Source of the DNA: Flavobacterium sp.
Lineage (GTDB): Bacteria > Bacteroidota > Bacteroidia > Flavobacteriales > Flavobacteriaceae
Direction: 5' to 3'
DNA length: 64,000 bases
NCBI RefSeq assembly: GCF_027531705.1
Contig: NZ_JAPZSP010000021.1
Location: forward strand, 124,001 to 188,000
Below, piece after piece: positions 16,125 through 24,999 of this stretch. A program made the position numbers and the translations under genes. Within the stretch, counting starts at the first letter, position 1; the number at the start of each line of letters is the position of its first letter. The notes under the pieces were generated by a model that worked only from the letters and a program-made list of their open reading frames with translations, ran no database searches and had not been told where the DNA came from.

Positions 16125-19100
16125 TTGAAAACAAATTATACAAAAAACTTCTCTATTCGATTGAAAATTAGTGCTTTTATGCTGATTTTCTTTTTTGGAT
16201 TTTCTATGCAAGCACAAGTAGATGAAGAGGTTCAAGATACAGTAAAAGGGTATTCACAAGGAGCAATTCAATTAAACAATCCACCAAGTATTGTAGAAGC
16301 TTATACGTATGATCCTGTAACCGATCGTTATGTTTACACCAATTCTGTTGATGGATTTAACATCAATTATCCAATTATTTTAACACCAAAAGAATATCAG
16401 GAATTAGTAATGCGTGAATCAATGCGCGACTATTTCAAGAAAAAATCAGATGCTATTGATGGTAAAAAAGAAGGAAGTGAAGATGCCAAAAAGGATTTAT
16501 TACCTAGATATTATATAAGATCAGGATTGTTTGAAACCATTTTCGGGAGTAATACAATTGATGTAAAACCAACAGGTTCTGTCGAAATTGACTTAGGAAT
16601 GCGCCATACGAAACAAGACAATCCTGCTTTTTCTCCTCGAAATCGTTCTACCACAACATTCGATTTTGATCAAAGAATTAGTATGGGTTTACAAGGTAAA
16701 GTCGGTACGCGATTAAATGTAAATGCCAATTATGATACTGAGTCAACATTTGCATTTCAAAATCTTATCAAATTAGAATACGCTCCAACCGAAGATGATA
16801 TTATCCAAAAAATTGAAGTCGGAAATGTGAGTTTGCCATTGAATAGTTCACTAATTCGTGGTGCTCAGAGTTTATTTGGTGTAAAGGCGCAATTGCAGTT
16901 TGGTAAAACAACTGTAACTGGGGTTTTCTCTGAACAAAAATCACAAACCAAAACGGTAACAGCACAAGGTGGCGGAACAGTTCAAGATTTTGAGATGTTC
17001 GCTTTAGATTATGATGCGGATAGACACTTTTTCTTATCGCAATATTTCAGAAATAAATATGATGGTGCTTTAAGACAGTATCCTTTTATTGATAGTAGAG
17101 TTCAAATTACCCGTGTTGAAGTATGGATAACCAATAGACAAAACCGCGTAACTACAACAAATAACAACGTTAGGAATATTGTAGCTTTACAAGATTTGGG
17201 TGAAGCACAAATAACGGGATTAAGTGATAGTGAGGTCATTTCAAATACTTCTAATGTTGTTTTCGCACCATCATCAATAGATAGCCCCGTTGATAACTCT
17301 AATAATAATTTTGATCCTAAAAAAATAGGAGAATCTGGTAGTTTGTTAAAACAAGAAGTGAGAGAGATTGCCACATTGTATAATGCTTTTAATTTTGCGG
17401 CAAATGAAGGACAGGATTATTCTAAACTTGAAAATGCTCGTAAACTTTTGCCAAATGAGTTTACATTTCATCCACAATTAGGTTATATTTCGTTACAGCA
17501 AAAGTTAGCAAACGATGAAGTTTTAGCAGTAGCTTATCAATATACGATTGGAGATGAAGTATATCAAGTAGGTGAATTTGGTAATGATGGAGTTTCGGCT
17601 ACCGAAGTTGGTCCTATTGATACAACAACAGGTCAACCTTCATCAGTTACAAATCAGACTTTAATAGTTAAAATGCTTAAAAGTAGTTTGACAAATGTGA
17701 ATGATCCTATATGGAACTTGATGATGAAAAATATTTATCAAATCCCTGGAGCTTATCAGCTAGAGCAAGAAGATTTTAGATTCAATATTCTTTATACTGA
17801 TCCTTCACCGTTAAATTATATTACACCTGTAGTTGGTACCAATTTCCCAGCTAATCCTTCAGCTGATAATAAAGTTGCTGAAACACCATTGTTGAAAGTT
17901 TTTAATGTTGATAAATTGAATTATAATAATGATCCGCAAGCTGGTGGAGATGGGTTTTTCGATTTTCTTCAAGGATTAACTGTCGATACTCAAAATGGTA
18001 GATTAATATTTACAACAGTAGAACCTTTCGGAAAATTACTATTTGAAAAATTAAGATTAAGCGCTACAGAAGATTATAAGGAAGCAGGTGATTTAACTTC
18101 TACTTTCAATGATAATCAAAAGAAATATGTTTTTAGAAATCTATATAGAAAATCTCAAGCTGCTGCTTTACAAGAAAGTGATAAAAACAAGTTTCAACTA
18201 AGAGGAAAATTCAAATCATCTGGTGGTGACGGAATTCCAATTGGAGCTTTTAATGTTCCAAAAGGTTCTGTTGTGGTAACCGCAGGTGGAAGAGTTTTAC
18301 AAGAAGGAATAGATTACAGTGTAAATTATCAAGCAGGACGAGTCCAAATTTTAGATCCTTCTTTGCAAGCATCAAATACTCCAATTCAAGTTTCTGTCGA
18401 AAACAATTCTGTTTTTGGACAACAAACGAGACGTTTTATGGGAGTTAATGTAGAACATAAATTTTCGGATAAATTTGTTTTAGGAGCAACTTATCTAAAA
18501 ATGTCTGAAAGGCCATTGACACAAAAATCAAGTTACGGTCAAGAATCTGTAAATAATACCATTTTTGGAGTTAATACTAATTTTTCTACCGAAGTTCCTT
18601 TGTTAACAAGATTTGCAAATAAATTGCCAAATATTGATACTGATGTTCCTTCAAATGTTTCAGTTAGAGGTGAAGTAGCTTTCCTAAAACCAGGAACGCC
18701 AAAAGCCGATCAGTTTGAAGGAGAAGCAACTATTTATGTAGATGATTTTGAGGGCTCACAATCAACTATAGATTTGCGTTCACCACAATCATGGAATTTG
18801 TCTTCTACACCAAAGAAAGAACCAAATTCAATAAATAATACAAGTACATATCTTAATTTTGGAAGCGATGCAAGTGATATAAGTTACGGATTTAAACGTT
18901 CTAAATTAAGTTGGTACACAATCGACCCAACATTTTATGCGCAAAGACCAGGTGGTGTTTCTCCTGATGATTTATCAACCAATAGAACTAGAAGAATTTA
19001 TAGTGATGAACTTTATCCAGTAACTGATATTGCAGTTGGGCAGTCACAAGTTATTAATACTTTAGATTTAACTTACTACCCAACTGAACGCGGCCCTTAT

Positions 19101-22100
19101 AATAATAATCCAAATCCAATCGTTCCTCAACAAAATTTTGGAGGGATTACACGTTCATTAAATTCAACCAATTTTGAACAACAAAATGTAGAGTATATTC
19201 AATTTTGGATTCTTGATCCTTATACAGGAACAGGAGCGATACCAACAACCAATACTGGAAAAATTTATTTTAATCTTGGTGCAATTTCTGAAGATGTTCT
19301 TAGAGATGGTAGAAAACAATTTGAAAATGGGTTGCCTGAAGCTGGTACAAATCAACTAACGCATCCAACTATTTGGGGTAAAGTGCCTCAGTCACAATCA
19401 CTAGTTTACGCATTTGATACCGAAGAGGCAAACAGAACTGTTCAAGATGTTGGTTTTGATGGTTTAACAGATGATGCCGAAGCAGCAGTTTATTCAAATT
19501 TTGCTGGAGATCCAGATCCAGCAGGAGATAATTATCAATACTTTTTATCGGCGCAAGGAAATGTTTTAGAGCGTTATAAAAACTATAATGGTACTCAAGG
19601 AAATTCACCAGTAAATGTGACCGATAATAATAGAGGTAATTCAACCGTTCCCGATGTAGAAGATCTTAACAGAGACAATACAATGGATGAAATCAATGCG
19701 TATTACGAATATAGTATTGATATTAGTGAAGGAATGGATGTTGGTGTAACTAAATATGTTACAGATGTTTTACCAGTAACTGTTACTGCTGACCGAGTGC
19801 CAAATGGTACGGCAACTACTGGAAGATGGATTCAGTTTAAAATTCCAGTTACCAATCCTGAAAGCATAATTGGAGGTATTTCTGATTTTAGATCTATCCG
19901 TTTCATGAGAATGTTCATGACTGGATTTAGTAGTGAGGTAACAGTTCGTTTTGGTTCACTTGATTTAGTAAGAGGTGAATGGAGAAGATATGACAATTCA
20001 CTTGATACAAACCTAACGCCAGTTGATAACGATCCTAAAGATGACGGAACTGATTTTGATGTTCAAGCTGTAAATGTTCAAGAAAATAGTCAAAGAGCAC
20101 CTATTCCTTATGTTTCGCCTCCAGGTGTTGTTAGAGAACAATTGTACAACAATAATACAGTTATTAATCAAAACGAACAATCATTAGCTTTAAGAGTTTC
20201 TGGAACAGGTTTAGAAAGTACAGATTCTAGAGCTGTTTTCAAAAACGTTAGTGTAGACATGCGTCAGTTTAAAAAACTTAAAATGTTTTTACATGCCGAA
20301 TCTTTACCTGAAGAAATAGATTTGTTAGATGGTGAAATGGTTGGTTTTATCCGTTTTGGAAATGACTTTACCGAAAACTTCTATCAAGTCGAAATTCCGC
20401 TTAAAGTTTCAGATAAAAATGCCAAAACAGCAGAAGACATTTGGCCAGATGAAAATGAAATTGATCTTGAAACTGAATTGTTAACACAATTGAAAATATT
20501 ATCGAAAGATCCTAGCGTGTCATTAGGACCAAACGAGATTTTTTATAAAACAAGTGCGGATGATAAATTTGCTAATTTGAAAAATCTAAGAATAGGAATT
20601 CGTGGTAATCCTAACTTTGGTTTGATAAGGACTTTAATGGTTGGTGTTAAAAATAAAACAGGCGACCCATTAGTGCCAGATAGCGGTAAAAAGTTGAAAG
20701 GGGAAGTGTGGTTTAATGAGCTTCGTCTTGCCGATCAAGATAATAAAGGAGGTATGGCTGCTGTTATGAATATTGATGCGAATATAGCCGATTTTGCAAC
20801 GATTTCTGCAACAGGTAAAATGAGTACCATTGGTTTTGGAACCTTAGAGCAAGGTCCAAACGAAAGAAGTAGAGAAGATGTACAGCAATATAATATTGTA
20901 TCTAATTTAAGTTTAGGTAAATTATTACCAAAAAAATGGGGTATAAATCTTCCATTTAATTATTCAATTGGTGAAGAAACGATTACTCCTCAATATGATC
21001 CTTATAATCAAGATATTAAGCTAGAACAACTAATTGATGTTACAGAAAGTCAAGCCGAAAAAGATAATATCAAAAACAGAGCTATTGATTATACTAAACG
21101 TCAAAGCATCAATTTTATAGGTGTTAAAAAAGAACGTGGAGAAAAACAAAAACAACATGTTTATGATCCTGAAAATTTGACCTTATCATATTCATATAAT
21201 AAGGAAGAACGTCATAATTATGAAATTGAAAATTATATAGATCAAAAAGTAAACACTACAGTTGACTATGTATATAATTTCCAATCTAAAGCAGTTGAAC
21301 CATTCAAAAAAACAAAATTTTTGAAGAAAAGTTCTTATTGGAAACTATTGAGTGATTTCAATTTTAACTATTTACCTTCTAATATTTCCTTTAGTTCTAA
21401 TATTACAAGACAATATAACAAACAGCAGTTTCGACAAGTTGAGGTTGATGGAATTGGACTTGATGCTTTGTACAGAAGAAATTTCCTTTTCAATTATCAA
21501 TATGGGTTTAACTATAATTTGACAAAATCTCTAAAAGTTAACTTCAATGCTTCTTCTAGCAATATTGTGCGAAATTATCTTAACGCTGCTAACGAACCTA
21601 ATAATACAGTTGGAATTTGGGATGATTACTGGAATCCAGGAACTCCAAATCAGCATAATAAACAGATTGTTGTAAATTATGATTTGCCAATTAATAAAAT
21701 TCCTTTCTTGAGTTTTGTAAAATCTAATTACACTTATACAGGAGATTATAGTTGGCAAAAAGCATCTCAAGCACTGTCAGAAGTTGTTGTTATTGATGAT
21801 AGCAATGTAGAGAGAACATATAATTTAGGAAATACGATACAAAATGCAGGTTCACACAAACTGAATACAAGTTTTGCAATGGATAATTTTTATAAATATA
21901 TTGGACTTACAAAATCGACTAAAAAAGGACCAGCTAAACAACCAACAAGCGCTCCAAAACCAGGTGAAAAAATTGTAAATAAAAATATACCAGCGCCCAA
22001 TACTAATTCAATTTTCAAAGATGGACTAATTGGTCTTTTGACAAGCGTAAAAAATATACAAATTAATTATACCGAAAATAAATCAACTGTCTTACCTGGT

Positions 22101-23378
22101 TTTACACAAGGTTTAGGTTTCTTTGGTTCGACTAAACCAACTATCGGATTTGTTCTTGGTTCACAATCGGATATTCGTTTCGAAGCGGCAAAAATGGGCT
22201 ATTTGACAAACTACCCTGATTTTAATCAAAATTTCACTCAAGTTTCTAGCAAAACGTTGAATTTTACCGCAAATGTAGATTTGTTTCCTGATTTCAAAAT
22301 TGATTTTGCAGCAGACAGAACTTATGCTGATAATTTCTCTGAACAATTTGATGCTGTTGGTAATGAATACCATCCACATTCTCCTTTTACTACTGGAAAC
22401 TTTGCCATTACTACAACAATGCTAAAAACTTCTTTCAAAACAAGTGACGACGTTAATTCTTCTCCTTTTGAGGATTTTAGAAATAATAGAATAATTATTG
22501 CACGTCGTTTAGCTGATAATTATTATGGTTCAACTTCTTATGCTCTTGATGCAGATGGTTATCCTTCTGGCTTTGGAAAAAATAGCCAAGCCGTTTTAAT
22601 TCCCTCATTTTTGGCAGCGTATACAGGTCTTATTAGCGGAAAACAAGGGGAATCTGCCAATAAAATTTCACTAGGAACTTTTAGAGATATTCCTATTCCA
22701 AACTGGACAGTTAAGTATAGTGGTTTGATGAGATTGAAAGCATTTAAAGATAAATTCAAAAGATTTTCATTGCAAAGCGCTTATAAATCTTCTTATACTA
22801 TCAACTCTTTTAGATCTAATCTTGAGTATGATAAAGCACCAGATGCAAGGGATACTGGTGGAAATTTTTTGAATAAAACAGTTATTGGAAATATCAATCT
22901 TGTTGAGCAATTTAGTCCACTAATGCGTGTTGATATGGAGTTGAAAAGCTCGGTTAAAATTTTGGCTGAAATGAAACGAGATAGAGCATTGTCGATGAGT
23001 TTTGACAATAATTTATTGACCGAAGTAAAAGGTGTTGATTATACAGTTGGGCTTGGATATAGAATAAAAGATGTGACTTTTTCAACAAAATTAGCTGATA
23101 ATCCAACAGGAATTATAAAAAGTGACATTAACCTAAAAGCCGATTTTACCTATAGAAATAGTCAAACTATTGTTCGTAATTTAGACTATAATAACAACCA
23201 ATTGTCAGGTGGTCAAAATATTTGGTCAGCTAAGTTCACAGCCGATTATTCATTTAGCAAGAACTTTACAGCTATTTTCTATTACGATCATTCTTTTTCT
23301 AAAGCCGTTATTTCAACTTCATTCCCAATCACTAATATTCGATCTGGATTTACTTTGAGATATAATTTTGGAAATTAA
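16125..23378 (+). CDS. sprA: Type IX secretion translocon / gliding motility protein SprA
   Basis: 2417 residues, in the size range of SprA (Sov in Porphyromonas). It begins at TTG 3 bases after ruvA. The first 32 residues form a signal peptide ending MQAQ. The rest is rich in beta strands and outer-membrane patterns from end to end, ending in FTLRYNFGN, a typical aromatic barrel C-terminus. Recognisable SprA stretches include YYIRSGLFETIFGSNTIDV, VEIDLGMRHTKQDNPA and YVDDFEGSQSTIDLRSP. SprA forms the very large single-chain barrel of the T9SS translocon and is needed for secretion of adhesins and for gliding. Several exported proteins in this window, at 36888 and 48721, carry T9SS sorting tails and would be clients. 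Confidence 0.95.
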   Translation: MKTNYTKNFSIRLKISAFMLIFFFGFSMQAQVDEEVQDTVKGYSQGAIQLNNPPSIVEAYTYDPVTDRYVYTNSVDGFNINYPIILTPKEYQELVMRESMRDYFKKKSDAIDGKKEGSEDAKKDLLPRYYIRSGLFETIFGSNTIDVKPTGSVEIDLGMRHTKQDNPAFSPRNRSTTTFDFDQRISMGLQGKVGTRLNVNANYDTESTFAFQNLIKLEYAPTEDDIIQKIEVGNVSLPLNSSLIRGAQSLFGVKAQLQFGKTTVTGVFSEQKSQTKTVTAQGGGTVQDFEMFALDYDADRHFFLSQYFRNKYDGALRQYPFIDSRVQITRVEVWITNRQNRVTTTNNNVRNIVALQDLGEAQITGLSDSEVISNTSNVVFAPSSIDSPVDNSNNNFDPKKIGESGSLLKQEVREIATLYNAFNFAANEGQDYSKLENARKLLPNEFTFHPQLGYISLQQKLANDEVLAVAYQYTIGDEVYQVGEFGNDGVSATEVGPIDTTTGQPSSVTNQTLIVKMLKSSLTNVNDPIWNLMMKNIYQIPGAYQLEQEDFRFNILYTDPSPLNYITPVVGTNFPANPSADNKVAETPLLKVFNVDKLNYNNDPQAGGDGFFDFLQGLTVDTQNGRLIFTTVEPFGKLLFEKLRLSATEDYKEAGDLTSTFNDNQKKYVFRNLYRKSQAAALQESDKNKFQLRGKFKSSGGDGIPIGAFNVPKGSVVVTAGGRVLQEGIDYSVNYQAGRVQILDPSLQASNTPIQVSVENNSVFGQQTRRFMGVNVEHKFSDKFVLGATYLKMSERPLTQKSSYGQESVNNTIFGVNTNFSTEVPLLTRFANKLPNIDTDVPSNVSVRGEVAFLKPGTPKADQFEGEATIYVDDFEGSQSTIDLRSPQSWNLSSTPKKEPNSINNTSTYLNFGSDASDISYGFKRSKLSWYTIDPTFYAQRPGGVSPDDLSTNRTRRIYSDELYPVTDIAVGQSQVINTLDLTYYPTERGPYNNNPNPIVPQQNFGGITRSLNSTNFEQQNVEYIQFWILDPYTGTGAIPTTNTGKIYFNLGAISEDVLRDGRKQFENGLPEAGTNQLTHPTIWGKVPQSQSLVYAFDTEEANRTVQDVGFDGLTDDAEAAVYSNFAGDPDPAGDNYQYFLSAQGNVLERYKNYNGTQGNSPVNVTDNNRGNSTVPDVEDLNRDNTMDEINAYYEYSIDISEGMDVGVTKYVTDVLPVTVTADRVPNGTATTGRWIQFKIPVTNPESIIGGISDFRSIRFMRMFMTGFSSEVTVRFGSLDLVRGEWRRYDNSLDTNLTPVDNDPKDDGTDFDVQAVNVQENSQRAPIPYVSPPGVVREQLYNNNTVINQNEQSLALRVSGTGLESTDSRAVFKNVSVDMRQFKKLKMFLHAESLPEEIDLLDGEMVGFIRFGNDFTENFYQVEIPLKVSDKNAKTAEDIWPDENEIDLETELLTQLKILSKDPSVSLGPNEIFYKTSADDKFANLKNLRIGIRGNPNFGLIRTLMVGVKNKTGDPLVPDSGKKLKGEVWFNELRLADQDNKGGMAAVMNIDANIADFATISATGKMSTIGFGTLEQGPNERSREDVQQYNIVSNLSLGKLLPKKWGINLPFNYSIGEETITPQYDPYNQDIKLEQLIDVTESQAEKDNIKNRAIDYTKRQSINFIGVKKERGEKQKQHVYDPENLTLSYSYNKEERHNYEIENYIDQKVNTTVDYVYNFQSKAVEPFKKTKFLKKSSYWKLLSDFNFNYLPSNISFSSNITRQYNKQQFRQVEVDGIGLDALYRRNFLFNYQYGFNYNLTKSLKVNFNASSSNIVRNYLNAANEPNNTVGIWDDYWNPGTPNQHNKQIVVNYDLPINKIPFLSFVKSNYTYTGDYSWQKASQALSEVVVIDDSNVERTYNLGNTIQNAGSHKLNTSFAMDNFYKYIGLTKSTKKGPAKQPTSAPKPGEKIVNKNIPAPNTNSIFKDGLIGLLTSVKNIQINYTENKSTVLPGFTQGLGFFGSTKPTIGFVLGSQSDIRFEAAKMGYLTNYPDFNQNFTQVSSKTLNFTANVDLFPDFKIDFAADRTYADNFSEQFDAVGNEYHPHSPFTTGNFAITTTMLKTSFKTSDDVNSSPFEDFRNNRIIIARRLADNYYGSTSYALDADGYPSGFGKNSQAVLIPSFLAAYTGLISGKQGESANKISLGTFRDIPIPNWTVKYSGLMRLKAFKDKFKRFSLQSAYKSSYTINSFRSNLEYDKAPDARDTGGNFLNKTVIGNINLVEQFSPLMRVDMELKSSVKILAEMKRDRALSMSFDNNLLTEVKGVDYTVGLGYRIKDVTFSTKLADNPTGIIKSDINLKADFTYRNSQTIVRNLDYNNNQLSGGQNIWSAKFTADYSFSKNFTAIFYYDHSFSKAVISTSFPITNIRSGFTLRYNFGN

Positions 23379-23397
23379 GATAAATCTATACCTTTGT
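23367..23397 (+). promoter_or_regulatory. Promoter of gcvH (TTTG-N18-TACCTTTG)
   Basis: TTTG ends at 23370 inside the last codons of sprA, and TACCTTTGT lies at 23389-23397 with 18 bases between. The gcvH ATG follows 24 bases later. It is one of the best -33/-7 matches in the window and separates gcvH from the ruvA-sprA operon. Confidence 0.7.
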
Positions 23398-23421
23398 CAT
23401 AACATAAACACATAAAATAAA

Positions 23422-23802
23422 ATGAACATACCAACTAATTTAAAATACACTAAAGACCACGAATGGATTTCGATTGAAGGCGATATTGCAACTGTAGGAA
23501 TTACTGATTTTGCTCAAAGCGAATTGGGAGATATAGTATATGTTGAGGTTGAAACACTTGACCAAACACTTGATAAAGATGAAGTTTTTGGTACTGTTGA
23601 AGCCGTAAAAACCGTATCTGATTTATTCTTGCCACTTGCTGGTGAAATTATCGAATTTAATGACGATTTAGAAAGAAATCCGGAAGTTGTAAATTCTGAT
23701 CCTTACGGAAAAGGATGGATGATAAAAGTGAAAATATCTGATGATTCTCAAATTTCTGAATTGTTAGATAGCGAAGCTTACAGCAGTTTAATAGGTGCTT
23801 AG
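23422..23802 (+). CDS. gcvH: Glycine cleavage system H protein
   Basis: 126 residues, normal length. The lipoyl-attachment lysine is K63 in [13 protein letters not shown], in the hairpin of a biotinyl/lipoyl fold; the start [20 protein letters not shown] is typical of GcvH. The lipoyl arm carries the aminomethyl group between the P, T and L proteins of glycine cleavage. No other gcv gene is nearby. It overlaps the next gene by 8 bases (GTGCTTAG), so the two are co-translated. Confidence 0.96.
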   Translation: MNIPTNLKYTKDHEWISIEGDIATVGITDFAQSELGDIVYVEVETLDQTLDKDEVFGTVEAVKTVSDLFLPLAGEIIEFNDDLERNPEVVNSDPYGKGWMIKVKISDDSQISELLDSEAYSSLIGA

Positions 23803-24166
23803 TAAAAACAAATCATTTTTTGTTGCACTTCTATGGACGCTACTTGTAACCGTTTTAAGTCTTATAAGTATTAGAAGTTTATTAGGCTTAGGAAATAATA
23901 TTCATATTGCCAATAAAGATAAAATTGTACATTTTATTTTCTATTTAGTTATGGTGATTCTTTGGATGTATTATTTCTCCAAAGTTCAAGTTGCTAATAC
24001 AGGTCTAAAAATTGTTATAGGCGCTATTTTGTACGGAATAGTAATGGAGATTTGTCAAGATGTTTTTACGACTTACAGATCTGCAGATATTGTTGATGTA
24101 ATTGCTAATTCTACTGGAGCTATATCAGGATTTTTTTTATACAAAATAATAAAAACTAAAAAGTAA
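23795..24166 (+). CDS. VanZ-like family membrane protein
   Basis: 123 residues starting at GTG inside the gcvH end. Four hydrophobic segments (about 8-28, 47-62, 70-90 and 104-120) and the family pattern [18 protein letters not shown]..., [34 protein letters not shown] match VanZ-like proteins. The family is named after a teicoplanin-resistance protein, but most members have no known role. A terminator follows 8 bases after the stop, ending the gcvH-vanZ unit. Confidence 0.85.
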   Translation: MLSKNKSFFVALLWTLLVTVLSLISIRSLLGLGNNIHIANKDKIVHFIFYLVMVILWMYYFSKVQVANTGLKIVIGAILYGIVMEICQDVFTTYRSADIVDVIANSTGAISGFFLYKIIKTKK

Positions 24167-24173
24167 ACTATAT

Positions 24174-24210
24174 AAAATCTCTCGTTTTGTCGAGGGATTT
24201 TTTTATTTTT
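24174..24210 (+). terminator. Rho-independent terminator after vanZ-like gene
   Basis: An 11-bp stem (AAAATCTCTCG at 24174-24184, CGAGGGATTTT at 24191-24201, one G-T pair) with a 6-base loop is followed by a T-rich tail to 24210. Confidence 0.85.
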
Positions 24211-24226
24211 ACACTATCAAATACAA

Positions 24227-24976
24227 ATGAGTATGAATGTCAAACATTATTTAGATTCAACGTATCTAAAAACAAACGAGCAAGCAGGATTATCTGAACA
24301 AGAAAACGAAAATGTAGCAAGAGATTTTATACAAGAAGCTATTGATGAAAATTTCAAGTTAATCATGATTCGTCCTGATAGAGTTGCTTTGGCAAAAAAA
24401 ATGATTACCGAAGCCAATTCTAAAGTTACCATTGGAACCGTAATTGGCTTTCATCAAGGAACTGCAACCATTGAAGAAAAATTGGAAGAAGCAAATATAG
24501 CAATTCAAAATGGTGTCGATGATTTAGATTATGTTTGCAATTATACCGCTTTCAAAAATGGCGAAATTGATTTAGTGAAAAATGAAATCCTACTTGGAAC
24601 AAAACTAGGATTAGACCATCATAAAATCGTAAAATGGATCATTGAAGTGGCGGCTCTGAATGATACACAAATCATCCAACTTTCAGCACTTGTCAAAAAT
24701 GTGGTGATGGCTAATTTTAAAGAAGATAATTACCAAAATGTTTTCGTAAAATCGTCAACGGGTTTTTATAAAACTGATAATAATTTGCCAAATGGAGCTA
24801 CAAAAGAATCTATTATACTGATGTTAGAAAACGCTTCTCCATTGCCTATAAAAGCGGCTGGTGGTGTTCGTAATTATGAAGAAGCTCTCGAAATGATAAG
24901 ACTTGGTGTAAAACGTATTGGAACTTCGGCAGCAAAAGCAATTGCCAATGGTGAAGTTTCTAAAAGCGATTATTAA
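24227..24976 (+). CDS. deoC: Deoxyribose-phosphate aldolase
   Basis: 249 residues. The class I aldolase fold is supported by the Schiff-base lysine K175 in NVFVKSSTGF and by the second conserved lysine K209 in PIKAAGGVRNYEEA, plus GFHQGTATIEEKLEEA (about 74-90). It converts 2-deoxyribose-5-phosphate to glyceraldehyde-3-phosphate and acetaldehyde in deoxynucleoside breakdown. No other deo gene is present. It lies 20 bases before remB and may be co-transcribed with it. Confidence 0.95.
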   Translation: MSMNVKHYLDSTYLKTNEQAGLSEQENENVARDFIQEAIDENFKLIMIRPDRVALAKKMITEANSKVTIGTVIGFHQGTATIEEKLEEANIAIQNGVDDLDYVCNYTAFKNGEIDLVKNEILLGTKLGLDHHKIVKWIIEVAALNDTQIIQLSALVKNVVMANFKEDNYQNVFVKSSTGFYKTDNNLPNGATKESIILMLENASPLPIKAAGGVRNYEEALEMIRLGVKRIGTSAAKAIANGEVSKSDY

Positions 24977-24999
24977 TTTATTTCTGAACTAATTTTTTG

